NCBI RefSeq assembly: GCF_012863495.1 | Contig: NZ_JAAVJL010000004.1 | Location: 236,501 to 300,500 of the forward strand | Reading direction: 5' to 3' | Length of the DNA: 64,000 bases | Source: Pseudanabaena yagii GIHE-NHR1 | Lineage (GTDB): Bacteria; Cyanobacteriota; Cyanobacteriia; Pseudanabaenales; Pseudanabaenaceae | Shown here: piece after piece, positions 52,968 to 61,362 of the stretch | How positions within the stretch are numbered: position 1 is the stretch's first letter | How the letters are laid out: each line of letters opens with the position of its first letter | The notes under the pieces: model-generated | The model's database searches: none | Told to the model about the DNA's origin: nothing | What the model saw: the letters and a program-made list of their open reading frames with translations, nothing else | Program-made: the position numbers and the translations under genes

Positions 52968-52996
52968 GGTTAGTTTGAGCGCAAAGCGCTGGTAAT

Positions 52997-53686
52997 TTAT
53001 GCTGTTACCAACTCAGGACGCTTACTGTTGCGAATACCATCGATCGCTTTAGCATAGTCAGGGGCATTAAATACCGCCGAACCAGCAACGATCGCATTAG
53101 CACCAGCTTCTAGAACCTGCCAAGTATTATTTGCCTTCAGACCACCATCAACTTCGATCCAAGGATCAAGTCCGCGATCGTCACACATTTGACGCAACTT
53201 CGCAATCTTAGGAATGACGTTAGGAATAAAGCTCTGACCACCAAATCCTGGGTTAACACTCATGATCAAGACCAAATCGCACAAATCGAGAACATATTCA
53301 ATGAAGCTCAAAGGTGTGGAAGGATTGAGGGATACACCAGCTAATTTACCAAGTTCTTTGATTTGGCAAAGATTACGATGTAAATGAGGGCAAGCGGTAT
53401 GCTCTGCATGAACAGTGATGATATCTGCACCAGCTTTAGCGAAATCAGGTACATATCTCTCTGGCTCAGCAATCATCAAATGCACATCTAAAATTTTGGT
53501 GGTTACAGGACGGATTGCCGACACAACCAATGGACCAATGGTGATATTTGGAACGAAACGACCATCCATCACATCAACGTGAATCCAATCCGCACCCGCC
53601 GCATCAACTGCACGAATGTCGTCACCCAAACGGCTAAAGTCAGCAGAAAGGATCGAGGGAGAAATAACTGTGGACTTCTTAGGCAT
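52997..53686 (-). CDS. rpe: Ribulose-phosphate 3-epimerase
   Basis: A 229-residue TIM barrel. Metal and acid-base residues are seen in [34 protein letters not shown] and IEVDGGL. It interconverts Ru5P and Xu5P in the Calvin cycle and pentose phosphate pathway. It stands alone on the minus strand, converging with sixA. Start and length normal. Confidence 0.94.
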   Translation of the reverse strand: MPKKSTVISPSILSADFSRLGDDIRAVDAAGADWIHVDVMDGRFVPNITIGPLVVSAIRPVTTKILDVHLMIAEPERYVPDFAKAGADIITVHAEHTACPHLHRNLCQIKELGKLAGVSLNPSTPLSFIEYVLDLCDLVLIMSVNPGFGGQSFIPNVIPKIAKLRQMCDDRGLDPWIEVDGGLKANNTWQVLEAGANAIVAGSAVFNAPDYAKAIDGIRNSKRPELVTA

Positions 53687-53831
53687 ATGATTTACGGGGG
53701 GCTTAGCTTTACAAAGATCTAAAAAACAGCAGAAAAGTGTAGTTTTAACTACATCCTTGTATTAATTATTAATTAAATTTAGCAGTTTTGAACGTAAGGA
53801 TGACAATTAATATTCAATTAGGTTTTGTGTC

Positions 53832-53918
53832 CTTACTTACAGACCCAAAAACTGTGGCGCACGCTGTGCGTGCGCCACAGTTTTTGGGGTTTATATTTAA
53901 TTGCACCCATTTACTTAG
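53832..53918. repeat. Family A palindromic element (copy A5)
   Basis: Core 53845-53887 (CCAAAAACTGTGGCGCACG and complement), with GGTTTATATTTAATTGCACC and CTTAG at the right end. It lies between rpe and the PiT gene. Confidence 0.85.
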
Positions 53919-53923
53919 TTGAT

Positions 53924-55396
53924 TTAGAAGGCTGCCGATTTAAGTGTAAATAAACCAATAATGTAAGTCGTAAAACCAAGCAAAATACAACTTGGTAAAG
54001 TCAATAGCCAAGCTAGCAAAAGATTTCTTAAAGTATCGACTTGCACGCCTGAACGGTTGGCAACCATCGAGCCAGCAATACCTGAGGAAAGAATGTGCGT
54101 AGTACTCACAGGTAATCCGAAATAATCAGCCGCACTAATTGTCGTCATCGTGATTAGCTCGGCGGATGCTCCTTGGGCATAATTCAGATGCTCTTTACCA
54201 ATTTTCTCGCCTACAGTAACGACAACTCTCTTCCAACCAATCATTGTTCCTAAACCGAGAGCCAGAGCAATTGTGATTTTGATCCAATAGGGGATAAATT
54301 TGGTGAGATGATCCAATTGATTGCGATAGTTAGTGATTATTTCTGGATGATCAAAATTAGCTAAGTATTGTTGTTTTTCTAACTTGGTAATAGTACTGGC
54401 GACAAGATAAATATCATCTCTAACTCGGCGACGATCGCTTGCAGCAATATCCAGCAAATTGTTATTAATTGATAACTTCTCAGCAATGATTTGACTCTCA
54501 GCAACCAGCGATCGCCAAATATTTTCATTCACATGTCCCTGTGGTTTGAGAAACTGACTAAGTTCATCACGACTGTTTGGGAAAGAGGGATCTTGATTAG
54601 TATTGATAATAAATTGCGAAGATAAAACGGGAATCACAGAATTTGATGAGGCGACTAATTGCGCGATCGCTTGAGGACTGGTCTGCAAATTTAAAGAAAA
54701 AAAGCTAGGTAAAATCGCTACTAAAATCAGCATCATTAAACCCATCCCCTTCTGCCCATCATTAGACCCGTGGGCAAAACTTACACCCGAACAGGTCAAA
54801 ATCAACACAGTACGAATCCATATCGAAGGAACATTCTCTTCTGGTGCGGTATAAAGTTCCTCTTGGCGGATTAAATATTTAGCAATTAGAAATAGAATTG
54901 CTGCTCCGCAAAATCCTAGCAATGGCGAAATTACAAGCGAAATCACGATTTCCTGCATCTTCAGCCAATTAATCCCATCCCACCAATAGCTATTTGTCGA
55001 AGAGAAAGAATTTATTACAGAATTAGCAATCCCAATGCCAGTAATTGAGCCAATTAAAGTATGGGTGCTGGATACAGGCAATCCCAAATACCAAGTTCCT
55101 AAATTCCAGATAATTGCCGACAGGAGTAAAGCGATCGCCATGACCAAGCTTTGTGATGTTGAGCTATTCACCACCAGATCTACAGGCAACAGGGCAATAA
55201 TCGCAAAGGCAACCGTTCCGCTCGAAGTGAGTACTCCCAGCAAATTACAAATTCCCGATAGAACAACTGCATAGGTTGGCTTTAGCGTATTTGTATAAAT
55301 AACAGTAGCCACAGCATTAGCCGTGTCATGAAACCCATTCACAAACTCAAAGCCAATGACTAAAGCGATCGCTAAACCAAAAAATAGATATTCCAT
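53924..55396 (-). CDS. PiT family inorganic phosphate transporter
   Basis: A 490-residue membrane protein with about ten helices. The PiT repeats are seen as GFHDTANAVATVI near the N terminus and FAHGSNDGQKGMG in the middle, plus GLPVSSTHT and GLPVSTTHI in each half. It is a cation-coupled phosphate symporter. A polar cytoplasmic loop of about 150 residues separates the halves, as in other PiT proteins. A 68-bp repeat cluster lies upstream, after mreD. Confidence 0.9.
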   Translation of the reverse strand: MEYLFFGLAIALVIGFEFVNGFHDTANAVATVIYTNTLKPTYAVVLSGICNLLGVLTSSGTVAFAIIALLPVDLVVNSSTSQSLVMAIALLLSAIIWNLGTWYLGLPVSSTHTLIGSITGIGIANSVINSFSSTNSYWWDGINWLKMQEIVISLVISPLLGFCGAAILFLIAKYLIRQEELYTAPEENVPSIWIRTVLILTCSGVSFAHGSNDGQKGMGLMMLILVAILPSFFSLNLQTSPQAIAQLVASSNSVIPVLSSQFIINTNQDPSFPNSRDELSQFLKPQGHVNENIWRSLVAESQIIAEKLSINNNLLDIAASDRRRVRDDIYLVASTITKLEKQQYLANFDHPEIITNYRNQLDHLTKFIPYWIKITIALALGLGTMIGWKRVVVTVGEKIGKEHLNYAQGASAELITMTTISAADYFGLPVSTTHILSSGIAGSMVANRSGVQVDTLRNLLLAWLLTLPSCILLGFTTYIIGLFTLKSAAF

Positions 55397-55400
55397 CTGC

Positions 55401-55603
55401 TTATTCTAAAAGCTGTGCAAAGCACCGCTTTTAATCTTCTTATCTTTGTGATGATTGCCACCAACGCATTATTCTAAAATCTTTGCAAAGCAAAATTTCT
55501 AATCTTCTTATCTTTGTGATGATTGCCACCAACGCATTATTCCAAAACCTTTGCAAAGCAAAGGTTTTAATCTTCTTGCCTATCCATAGATCGCCACCAA
55601 CGG
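55401..55603 (-). repeat. Three tandem 68-bp units repeating the mreD 3' end with hairpins
   Basis: Units at 55401-55468, 55469-55536 and 55537-55603. Each contains a hairpin with GCAAAGC apex and a copy of the last bases of mreD, on the minus strand TTGGTGGC...AGAAGATTA. The last unit overlaps the true mreD end. The hairpin arms differ between units but remain paired. Confidence 0.9.
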
Positions 55604-56112
55604 CTAAGCGGGAAATAAATTACTGGCGACCATAAGCTACTTAAAATTGCGGAACTTAGGGCAATTCTTTGCTGCAAAATCCATACATTATCCATTTTTG
55701 CGCCCATCATAGTTAGCTGGACTGCGTGCATTGTCTCCACAATTACCGCCATTCCAAACACAATTAAGGCGATCGAAATGAAATCTTCCTGTACATAGCG
55801 TTGCTTTTGCAAGAGCGATGTAATCCCACCAGCGATCGCTAGTCCTAGAACATGAGTCGGTGCAACTCGTACATCGGCAAAGGTCATCCCATCCTGCACC
55901 ATGCCTAGAGCAATCCCAACCATCACCGATAGAAAAACAGGACGATTCACACTCCAAGCTACTAACCAAATGAGTAACCAGTTAGGAGCAATTCCCATCA
56001 AAGTCATTCCCGGAAATCGGGTATACATCGCTAAGACACACAATACCAATGAACCAAGGGTTATCGCCCAGTTCAAAAGCTTTTTAGATAAAGACGTATT
56101 GCGATCGAGCAT
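55567..56112 (-). CDS. mreD: Rod shape-determining protein MreD
   Basis: A 181-residue membrane protein with about five helices (residues about 13-170). It is weakly conserved, but position right after mreC and size fit MreD. It works with MreB and MreC in the elongation machinery. Its start abuts the mreC stop with no gap. Its last bases (RWWRSMDRQED) are repeated in tandem downstream, which does not change the protein. Confidence 0.88.
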   Translation of the reverse strand: MLDRNTSLSKKLLNWAITLGSLVLCVLAMYTRFPGMTLMGIAPNWLLIWLVAWSVNRPVFLSVMVGIALGMVQDGMTFADVRVAPTHVLGLAIAGGITSLLQKQRYVQEDFISIALIVFGMAVIVETMHAVQLTMMGAKMDNVWILQQRIALSSAILSSLWSPVIYFPLSRWWRSMDRQED

Positions 56113-56859
56113 TTAACGCTTGTCTTGAAAAGGATAAACTTTTACATATTCTAGTAGCCCAAGAGGACTCGAAAACTCAACGATCGCTTCAGGTGAAGGC
56201 TGCTTATCGAGGTTAATAGATTTAATACGACCTACGGGCACATTCTCAGGAAATAGCGTACTAAATTGCGAAGTATGGACAATATCACCCACCTTAACAT
56301 CAGGATCTCGCTCAAAAAATTCTAAGATCGCTGTGTTTTGGCTTTGTCCCTTCAACATTCCACTAAAACGACTGCGGCTAACGATTACACCAACTTGGCT
56401 ATTAGGATCGCTGACTAGCAAGATTTGGCTGCTATTAGGAGAAACATGAGTCACTCGCCCCACTAATCCACCAGGGGCAACCACTACTGCCCCTGCTCTG
56501 ATGCCATCATTACTGCCTTTACCAATCAAGATTTGATTCCACCAAGAATCAGCTCCACGACCAATTACCGTCGCCCAAACACCAACATCCGTAGAACTAG
56601 CTTTGACTTTGAGCAGTTCTTTCATGCGTTGATTTTGTGACTCTAGTTCAGTCAAGCGATATTTCAACTCTCGCACTTGGGCATCTTGCAATAGCTCTTG
56701 CTTAGATACTGATGACTGGAAAGGCTTGCTGAGAAACTGATAGGTTTCCATAATCGCCACCCCTTGCGTTTGGCGAATTACCCAAGCCAAACCAATGCCA
56801 ACAGTAACAATGGCTGTCTGAAAGCTATAGCGCTCCCACCAACTCCGAATTGAATCCAT
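56113..56859 (-). CDS. mreC: Rod shape-determining protein MreC
   Basis: A 248-residue protein. One N-terminal membrane helix (about residues 13-30) is followed by a coiled coil (KQELLQDAQVRELKYRLTEL) and the beta-rich MreC domain (WATVIGRGADSWWNQILIG, SRFSGMLKGQ, VVGDIVHTSQ-like). It stabilises the MreB-linked cell wall complex from the periplasmic side. Eleven bases after mreB. Confidence 0.93.
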   Translation of the reverse strand: MDSIRSWWERYSFQTAIVTVGIGLAWVIRQTQGVAIMETYQFLSKPFQSSVSKQELLQDAQVRELKYRLTELESQNQRMKELLKVKASSTDVGVWATVIGRGADSWWNQILIGKGSNDGIRAGAVVVAPGGLVGRVTHVSPNSSQILLVSDPNSQVGVIVSRSRFSGMLKGQSQNTAILEFFERDPDVKVGDIVHTSQFSTLFPENVPVGRIKSINLDKQPSPEAIVEFSSPLGLLEYVKVYPFQDKR

Positions 56860-56870
56860 GAAAAAGTTAC

Positions 56871-57896
56871 CTATAAACTTTTCAAACGGCTGGTTAATAC
56901 ACGACCAAGATTCTTGTAATCTTCGAGTACACGACCAGCGCCAATGACAACACAGTTAAGGGGTGCTGGGGCAATATGCGTCACAATTCCAGTTTCGTGA
57001 CTGATGAGAGTGTCAATGCCATTTAGCAACGCACCACCACCAGCTAACATGATGCCGCGATCGATAATATCGGCAGCAAGTTCAGGAGGTGTGCGTTCGA
57101 GAGTGCGCTTAACTGCTTCGATAATGACTGAGAGTGGCTCACTCATACTCTCACGAATTTCCGAAGACTTGACAGTAACGGTACGAGGCAAACCTGACAA
57201 TAGGTGTAAACCTCTTACTTCCATCGAAGTTTCTTCTTTAATGGGATAAGCAGAGCCAATTTTAATTTTGATTTCTTCGGAAGTACGTTCCCCGACAACA
57301 AGGTTATGTACAGTCTTCATGTACTTCATGATCGCTTCGCTGAGTTCATCCCCTGCAACACGCACAGATTCACTCAAAACAATACCTTGCAAACTCATGA
57401 CAGCAACTTCAGTAGTACCACCACCTATATCGATGATCATGTTACCTGTCGCTTCAGTTACAGGCAAACCTGCACCGATCGCAGCGGCAATGGGTTCATC
57501 AATTGGGTAAACTTCGCTAGCTCCAGCGCGACGAGCAGCATCCATGACTGCGCGCCATTCCACCCCTGTAACCCCGCTAGGAATACCGATCGCAATGCGC
57601 GGATTGAAAACACCTTTTTTGACTTTCTGGATGAAGGCTCGTAACATTAGCTCCGCAGAGTCAAAATCGGCAATTACACCGTCTTTGAGAGGACGCACGG
57701 CAATGATGTCACCTGGTGTGCGCCCGATCATTTTGTTTGCTTCATCTCCAACTGCGTAGGCAGTTTTGTCTCGTTGATCGATCGCAACAACTGATGGCTC
57801 TTGCAACACGATACCTTCCCCAGACACATATATAAGTGTGTTGGCAGTACCGAGGTCAATGCCGATGTCTTTTGTAAAATGGCGTAATAAACCCAC
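56871..57896 (-). CDS. mreB: Rod shape-determining protein MreB (actin-like)
   Basis: A 341-residue actin-fold ATPase. DLGTANTLIYVSGEGIV, the phosphate-2 segment IDIGGGTTEVAVMSL, and the adenosine motif LAGGGALLNGIDTL are clear. MreB forms filaments that guide cell wall elongation; RodA is encoded at 21701. It begins the mreB-mreC-mreD operon, with a palindrome in its upstream region at 58002-58060. Confidence 0.95.
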   Translation of the reverse strand: MGLLRHFTKDIGIDLGTANTLIYVSGEGIVLQEPSVVAIDQRDKTAYAVGDEANKMIGRTPGDIIAVRPLKDGVIADFDSAELMLRAFIQKVKKGVFNPRIAIGIPSGVTGVEWRAVMDAARRAGASEVYPIDEPIAAAIGAGLPVTEATGNMIIDIGGGTTEVAVMSLQGIVLSESVRVAGDELSEAIMKYMKTVHNLVVGERTSEEIKIKIGSAYPIKEETSMEVRGLHLLSGLPRTVTVKSSEIRESMSEPLSVIIEAVKRTLERTPPELAADIIDRGIMLAGGGALLNGIDTLISHETGIVTHIAPAPLNCVVIGAGRVLEDYKNLGRVLTSRLKSL

Positions 57897-58001
57897 AGTA
57901 AACTCTTCCAGTGGTCAAACTAGCTATATCGTCTTAACATTTTATTACGATTGATGTCACTTAGTCTAGTCTTATAACTATTCCCTAAGCGGTACATTCA
58001 G

Positions 58002-58060
58002 TCCCCAATAATTGATGAGAGTGCGCCCCGTCGGGGTGCACTCTCATCAATTATTGGGGA
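58002..58060. repeat. 59-bp palindrome upstream of mreB
   Basis: TCCCCAATAATTGATGAGAG TGCGCCCCG, TCGGGGTGCA, complement. A further short hairpin GCCCTTTGAGGGC at 58063-58075 follows it. It lies in the divergent interval between mreB and the SRPBCC gene. Confidence 0.9.
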
Positions 58061-58144
58061 ACGCCCTTTGAGGGCACTCCTCTGCAAACGTGATTGCGAT
58101 ATGATTGGTATAGATAACAATTATTAACAATTAACTATTATCCA

Positions 58145-58606
58145 ATGAGTGACTGGCTAGAACATACCGTCCAAACTGAAGTAACTATTCCCGTGGAATA
58201 TGCGTGGTCGTTATGGTCAGACTTAAGCGCAATGCCCCGTTGGATGAAGTGGATTGACTCCGTAGTCATAACAGATGATCCTGAAATATCAGCTTGGAAA
58301 CTTGGCACAAATGGTTTAACTTTTACGTGGAAATCTCGCATTCTCAAACAAATTCCTAATCAAATTATGCAGTGGGAATCGATTGGGGGATTACCTAATC
58401 GTGGTGCAGTGCGCTTTTACGGTCGCCCCAATAATGTAACAATTGTGAAGCTAAGCATTGCCTACGCCATACCTGCGATCGGGCAGCTTATGGATAATTT
58501 GTTTTTAGGGCAGTTAGTAGAATCGACCCTGCAAGAAGACTTAGAGCGATTTCGCGTTTATGCTCAAGCGGATTTTGCCAAACAAAATCAAGCAGCAGCT
58601 AGTTAG
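58145..58606 (+). CDS. SRPBCC/polyketide cyclase-like protein
   Basis: A 153-residue START/Bet v 1-like protein (TVQTEVTIPVEYAWSLWSDL, MPRWMKWIDSV). Such proteins bind hydrophobic ligands. Some cyanobacterial members are linked to carotenoid or lipid binding, but the ligand here is not predictable. It is divergent from mreB and convergent with fur, 12 bases between stops. Confidence 0.75.
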   Translation: MSDWLEHTVQTEVTIPVEYAWSLWSDLSAMPRWMKWIDSVVITDDPEISAWKLGTNGLTFTWKSRILKQIPNQIMQWESIGGLPNRGAVRFYGRPNNVTIVKLSIAYAIPAIGQLMDNLFLGQLVESTLQEDLERFRVYAQADFAKQNQAAAS

Positions 58607-58617
58607 TTAGAAATTAT

Positions 58618-59079
58618 TTAAAAAATCGAGCGTTGCCCTTCTGGGCTGACACCAATAATTGTCAATTGGCAATCTAAAACTGAGAAACCATATTTATCCG
58701 CCACTTTCTTGCTAATAGTGAGGATTTGATCGTTTTTAAACTCGATCACACGGTTAGTTTTGACACAAACCAAATGGTGATGGTGGTGTGGTTTAGGCTG
58801 ATTAATTTCGTAGTGTTTATGGTCTTCGGTAAGCTCTAATTCACGCAAAATCCCCATGCGTGCCATCATTTTGACCGTGCGATAGATTGTGGAAAGGCTA
58901 ATATTTTCACCTTGAGTTTTTAAGCGCTCATAGAGATCTTCGGCGCTAAGATGTTCCCCTTCGGGTAGGGTTTGGAATGTATTGAGGATCACCTCGCGCT
59001 GGGGTGTCATCCGACAACCTTTTGAGTTGAGTTCAGCCTTGAGGGCTTCAGGTGAATAGGTGGTCTCCACAGAAGTCAT
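58618..59079 (-). CDS. Fur family transcriptional regulator lacking CxxC motifs
   Basis: A 153-residue Fur protein. The N-terminal winged helix is clear (CRMTPQREVILNTF, SLSTIYRTVKMMARMG), and the HHHHHLVC segment provides histidine metal ligands. The usual CxxC in that place reads CVKTN, and the second CxxC near the end is SPEGQRS. So neither structural zinc Cys pair is complete; a Cys remains in HLVC and another in LDCQLT. It most resembles cyanobacterial FurA by text, but this assignment is from memory. The promoter lies at about 59080-59160. Confidence 0.85.
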   Translation of the reverse strand: MTSVETTYSPEALKAELNSKGCRMTPQREVILNTFQTLPEGEHLSAEDLYERLKTQGENISLSTIYRTVKMMARMGILRELELTEDHKHYEINQPKPHHHHHLVCVKTNRVIEFKNDQILTISKKVADKYGFSVLDCQLTIIGVSPEGQRSIF

Positions 59080-59160
59080 AGCATTATCAATAACGATAGC
59101 TTCTTGAGAATAGCATAATTAAAAGCAGCGCTTAGCAACGCTTTTATAGCTATTGCCATT

Positions 59161-59275
59161 CTTGAGAACATAAAGTCCAAATATCGTGAGGTGGCGCGAA
59201 GCGTCGCCTCACGATATTTGGACTTTAATTTGTCTTTTGCGCGTGCGCCGCAGCTATTGGAGTGTAGCTACTTAT
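59161..59275. repeat. Family B element (copy B3) with a family A remnant
   Basis: B3 spans 59161-59237, with CTTGAGAACATAAAGTCC and the TTTGGACTTTAATTTGTC end around a palindrome (core 59172-59226). It runs into a family A right half at about 59235-59275 (GCGCGTGCGCCGCAGCTATT and GTAGCTACTTA). B and A elements are next to each other as at 10177-10325. Confidence 0.75.
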
Positions 59276-59314
59276 GCTATGGTTAAAAACCTGTGTAAAT
59301 TAAAGTAATTAGCC

Positions 59315-60514
59315 ATGCCATCGTTGCCTCGTGCGATTATTCATCGCAAAAAAGTCGATGCGGTTCAGCGTTTTCACCCTTGGATCTTTTCGGGCGCGAT
59401 CGCTAAACTCCAAGGTGACGTTCATGATGGCGACTTGGTCGAAGCCTATAGCGAGGATGGCAGATTTTTAGCAATCGGCTTGTGGGGCTTGGGTAGCATT
59501 GCGATTAAGGTGCTATCGTTTCAGCCTGTGGAGTCGATGCAGAGCTTATTGCGCGATCGCCTGAAGCAAGCATTTATTTTGAGACAGCAATTAGGTTTAA
59601 TTGATAATCCAGAAACCAATTGTTATCGGTTAATTAATTCGGAAGGGGATGGTCTAGCAGGATTAATTATTGATGTGTATGGGGATACGGCGGTTTTGCA
59701 GTGCCATTCGTTAGGAACTTATCGCTATCGTCAAGATATTGCGGAAATTTTGAAGGATATCTACGGCGATCGCTTGCAAGCAGTTTATGACAAAAGCTCG
59801 GCGACCCTTTCGCGCAAATCACAAACCCAGTCTCAGGATGGTTTATTAATTGGCGAGAAATCTGCCGATAGCGCTGAGGTTTTGGAATATGGGCATCGAT
59901 TTATTGTCGATTGGGAAAAAGGTCAGAAAACAGGCTTTTTCTTAGATCAAAGAGAAAATCGGCGGATGTTTGGGAAGTATGCGGCTGGCAAAAAAGTTTT
60001 AAATACCTTCTGCTATTCTGGCGGCTTCTCGGTTTATGCATTGGCGGCAGGTGCGACGGAAGTCCATTCGATCGATAGTTCTGTAAAGGCGATGGAATGG
60101 ACAGAGCGCAATATTGCCGCAAATTTTGATCGCGATCGCCAAGCAATTCATCAATCCTTTACAGGCGATGTCTTTGATTTCTTAAAGCAATGCGAATCTG
60201 ATTATGAGGCGATTGTGCTTGACCCTCCTGCATTTGCCAAGAGCCTATCCGCAAGGCATTCGGCGATGCAGGCATACAAGCGATTAAATTTACAGGCGAT
60301 GTCTAAGCTAAAAAGTGGTGGATTGCTATTTACTTTTTCCTGCTCGCAAGTGGTGAATGTGGAGAATTTCACAGGTGCAGTCACGGCGGCGGCGATCGAG
60401 TCGGGTCGGTCAATTCGCATTTTGGATCATCTCAATCATCCCGCCGATCATCCTACAAGTATTTTTCATCCTGAAGGTGCTTATCTTAAGGGTTTAGTTT
60501 TGAGCGTGACCTAA
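59315..60514 (+). CDS. RlmI-like class I SAM rRNA methyltransferase with PUA domain
   Basis: A 399-residue protein. The PUA-like N-terminal region (about 1-80, HRKKVDAVQRFHPWIFSGAI) and the C-terminal Rossmann methyltransferase (KVLNTFCYSGGFSVYA, SIDSS, VLDPPAFAKS) match RlmI/RlmK-type m5C 23S rRNA methyltransferases. The catalytic Cys lies in FTFSCSQVV. It is followed by a hairpin that begins at its stop codon. Confidence 0.87.
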   Translation: MPSLPRAIIHRKKVDAVQRFHPWIFSGAIAKLQGDVHDGDLVEAYSEDGRFLAIGLWGLGSIAIKVLSFQPVESMQSLLRDRLKQAFILRQQLGLIDNPETNCYRLINSEGDGLAGLIIDVYGDTAVLQCHSLGTYRYRQDIAEILKDIYGDRLQAVYDKSSATLSRKSQTQSQDGLLIGEKSADSAEVLEYGHRFIVDWEKGQKTGFFLDQRENRRMFGKYAAGKKVLNTFCYSGGFSVYALAAGATEVHSIDSSVKAMEWTERNIAANFDRDRQAIHQSFTGDVFDFLKQCESDYEAIVLDPPAFAKSLSARHSAMQAYKRLNLQAMSKLKSGGLLFTFSCSQVVNVENFTGAVTAAAIESGRSIRILDHLNHPADHPTSIFHPEGAYLKGLVLSVT

Positions 60515-60546
60515 TGAGTGGCGGCGCAAAGCGCCGCCACTCATTA
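60512..60546. terminator. Bidirectional hairpin starting at the RlmI-like stop codon
   Basis: TAATGAGTGGCGGCGC, AAA, and exact complement: a 16-bp stem whose first three bases are the stop codon of the RlmI-like gene. It also ends four bases before the end of the opposing Uma2 pseudogene. Confidence 0.85.
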
Positions 60547-60549
60547 GCT

Positions 60550-61189
60550 TTAGGCAGCCATAATTTGCTCGACAGTGAGATTTAATTCTGGAAATGTTGC
60601 CGAAATTAGGCGATCGCTATTTTGAAATCTGGTCATTTGATATTTGCCTTCTGCATTTAAGGTAAATATCAGTACAGAAGGAAGTTTAGGTTCTCCTAAA
60701 TAGTTGCGCGAACCGATCGCTAAATAATCAACGATCCAATATTCGGGAATCCCTAAACGCTCATATTCTTCGAGCTTATCAATATAGTCATCTTCCCAAT
60801 TGGTTGATACCACCTCAACCGCAAGCTGAATTGGTTCGCGAATACCCCGATGATCTAGGCGATCGCTCCGCCACAGATCGCGATTAATTACACTGACATC
60901 TGGTTGTCTGTCCTGTTCTTTACCTTTTTTATTTATCGTTAAGACTGCGGCTACGTCATTAACCACGTAGTTTAAATTTAGTCGCTCAATCTCGTCACTC
61001 ATTGAGTCCATGACTAAGCCCAGCAACATCGTAATGAAGTCTAGTTGCTGGTATTTTTAGCATCTTGCCATCCACTAATTCATAGCGACCATCTTCAGGA
61101 CATTGCGCTAAGAACTGGTCAAAATCCAGCTCTAGATTCATCTCTTGAGATGTTTCTGAATCAGATCTTGGTTGCGTGAGTGTAATCAT
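60550..61189 (-). pseudogene. Uma2 family gene interrupted by a frameshift
   Basis: Two adjacent reading frames together make a Uma2 protein. The first, 60995-61189, has QFLAQCPEDGRYELVDGKML and stops after HYDVAGLSHGLNE. The second, 60550-61029, continues from MLLGLVMDSM through RQPDVSVINRD, LAVEVVSTNWEDDYIDKLEEY and IPEYWIVD. The frame change is near 61022-61035. Unless programmed, the product is broken. If the second part is translated alone it would lack the N-terminal strand. Confidence 0.75.
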
Positions 61190-61238
61190 AGATTTCCTCA
61201 AAATGCTTAGCCTAAATTATACCAAAGCCTTATTACAT

Positions 61239-61268
61239 GGATGAGTAGCGCTTCGCGCTACTCATCCA
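61239..61268. repeat. 30-bp palindrome with TTC apex
   Basis: ATGGATGAGTAGCGC, TTC, GCGCTACTCATCCAT. It is upstream of the Uma2 pseudogene and of the TPR gene. Confidence 0.85.
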
Positions 61269-61362
61269 TTTGGGTTATGTCATAAAAAGTCAGAAAACTT
61301 CTAGAAAAAACTGCTTTTATGTCGCTACAATATGTCCACCTTATTGGTGAGGATGTAGGGAT

